A stretch of DNA of 54,404 nucleotides. It comes from Nemertoderma westbladi. Its lineage: Eukaryota; Xenacoelomorpha; Nemertodermatida; Nemertodermatidae. The notes beneath the pieces are model-generated. The model was not told the origin of the DNA. It saw only the letters and a list, made by a program, of their open reading frames with translations, and ran no database searches. The translations under genes and the position numbers were made by a program. How positions within the stretch are numbered: the stretch's first letter is position 1; the number at the start of each line of letters is the position of its first letter. This document shows positions 53,116 through 54,404 of this stretch, piece after piece. The stretch covers positions 1 to 54,404 of the forward strand of contig JAUCBJ010008138.1 of the NCBI GenBank assembly GCA_032718475.1, in the 5' to 3' direction.

Positions 53116-53229
53116 AAGTTGCGTGGACAAGTTTTCCGCTTTCCCCTTCCTCTTCAACTTCCGACAGTACGGTATCGGTGTCGTACTTTGTAGCACGAAG
53201 GCACCGTTCCTCTACATCATTGAATGTTT
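53116..53229 (-). CDS. possible internal exon, acidic (DNA transposon)
   Basis: 114 bases on the minus strand between an acceptor (tatattgtag or similar before 53229) and a strong donor (gtaagc at 53115-53110). Open throughout, with RATKYDTDTVLSEVEEEG. The composition recalls exons of multi-exon invertebrate transposon genes. Phase with the neighbouring candidates was not resolved. Confidence 0.3.
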
Positions 53230-54120
53230 CTACAATTTATATTGGAAATTGTTTTTGATAAGATGAATAGGCCATATATCTTATGTATAGGCTCCTACAT
53301 AGTGTCAATATTATTCATGAATATGACTTGAAAGATGATAAATTAGTAAATTTTAAATTAGAAAAGTAATCATCACCTACCTTTGTATATTATTTCCACA
53401 ATAAGTGGTGGCCAACTATCATCCGCCGATAACCCATTTTCCGCATCCCCTCGAATTGCGAGGCACTTAAATTTGAATCAACTGGGTACCGGCAATAAAT
53501 TTCATCGCCTGATGCAAAGGTCCAGTGTTCGGGAACAGTCTGGTAGGAATGGCCCACGAACTTGCCTTCTCTTTGTAACCTACTTGCGCGTATATTATTT
53601 TGTATTATACGATTTTACAATACAGTGAGTACCAGTTAAATAACTGGGAGCAAAACTTGGGATAGGAGTAGCCGGATTTACCCTACCCTCGAGTAGCAGC
53701 TATCGAAAGAGGAGCCTTCGGGTCGCCTCCGGCTTCGGCCGACTGTTTGCTTGCTTGACAATACAGTAACAATTTATCGAGATTCAAAAAATCTCAAATA
53801 TGATTTATTACAAGCACAAGTAGGTAACATTATTACTAATTATGCAATAATTACGTTTAAAATTATTACACAAAAATAAAGAAATATCATACATGAAAAA
53901 TGTTGAAACAATATTATTCAGAAATAAAAATCCTGTCACTATGAAGTAAAAAATATCTTATAACTGTTTGTTGGCTGTTATTGAATATTAAACTTCAGCA
54001 GCAATAATGTATGTGTCTATTGCTGGGAATGCACTGCTAATTTCAGTAGATTAGAAATTGTCCGCGTTATTCATCCAATCACAATTTAGGGAGTACATGA
54101 CATGTTTTCTGTTAATTTCC

Positions 54121-54404
54121 AACCAAAGTGTAACGTTGATTTAACGTTCAAATATTTAAATTGTTGATACGTTGAAAATCAACGGTAATGTAACGTTTGA
54201 TTAGAGTAAGTTTTAAATCGTTATTTTTTAACTAAACTATAACGTTGATTGAACGTATGGTTATAGTTCAATTACTAAATGTTGATTTTCAACTAAAGTG
54301 TAACGGTTATTAACGTTTGATTAATGTTAGTTTTGGCAATGTTAGATTTTAACGAAACTCAGACACAAATCTAACGTTAGTTTAACGTTCACTGTTTGCA
54401 GGGT
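54121..54404 (-). repeat. right inverted end of the DNA transposon
   Basis: AACGTT-rich subterminal repeats ending in tgtttgcagggt, the inverse of the left end at 49288. Confidence 0.75.

Larger units (their letters stand above)
49288..54404. mobile_element. 5.1-kb DNA transposon with AACGTT-rich ends
   Basis: The left end ACCCTGCAAACA is matched in inverted form by the last 12 bases of the window, and both ends continue with repeated AACGTT-containing phrases over about 250 bases. It is inserted in a BEL integrase frame. The right flank is outside the window, so the target duplication cannot be read. The interior is AT-rich with few frames; possible minus-strand exons are listed separately. 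The superfamily was not recognised. Confidence 0.75.

Noticed and set aside
1-54404. tRNA, rRNA, or bacterial/phage genes
   Set aside because: None seen. Start codons other than ATG and operon-like spacing do not apply to this eukaryotic repeat-rich DNA.

Overview
The window is eukaryotic DNA from an animal, most likely an invertebrate. The reasons are BEL/Pao, Gypsy and APE-type LINE elements, AT-rich spacers, a recurring taggcctac-type motif, and no operons, tRNA or rRNA genes. I cannot name the species. I see no intact host gene: almost everything is a mosaic of transposable elements, many inserted into one another.

Layout. 1-93: 3' tail of an RTE-like LINE. About 150-6315 (+): decayed BEL/Pao element A (gag, protease, RT, RNase H, integrase), with a CR1/Jockey-like LINE end inside gag at 1065-1715. 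6429-6990: 32-bp tandem array. 7468-10014 (+): an unusual reading frame with an RNase D-like 3'-5' exonuclease domain, an in-frame TGA, then three CCHC zinc knuckles. 10689-11208: hairpin, polypurine tract and a probable LTR. 11209-12285: broken gag-like frame. 13614-22095 (+): BEL element C, with a 1.16-kb tandem duplication of its protease region and a LINE fragment in gag. 22282-39445 (-): BEL element B, bounded by two almost identical LTRs and a 5-bp target duplication (attac). B's gag carries two later insertions: a full-length RTE-like LINE (30921-34710, about 60-bp target duplication) and a terminal-inverted-repeat satellite element (35745-37858) with RFX X-box-like motifs about every 150 bp.

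41004-46286 (+): an unrecognised, frameshifted protein-coding region, split by a Gypsy element (41385-45337, -) that lacks integrase and its 3' LTR. The Gypsy itself holds a 362-bp palindromic MITE. 46287-47700 (-): low-complexity gag fragment related to element A. 47750-49287 (+): BEL integrase, interrupted at 49288 by a DNA transposon whose matching inverted repeats lie at 49288 and at the last base of the window.

How the parts relate. The layers give a relative history: LINE and X-box element inserted into B; B inserted downstream of C; MITE into Gypsy; Gypsy into the unknown coding region. LTR similarity makes B recent, while A and C carry many stops and frameshifts, some with the CpG-to-TpG pattern expected of methylated DNA. 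The exonuclease/zinc-knuckle frame sits in the position of a third ORF between a BEL pol and a PPT/LTR, and is the best candidate for an undescribed function.
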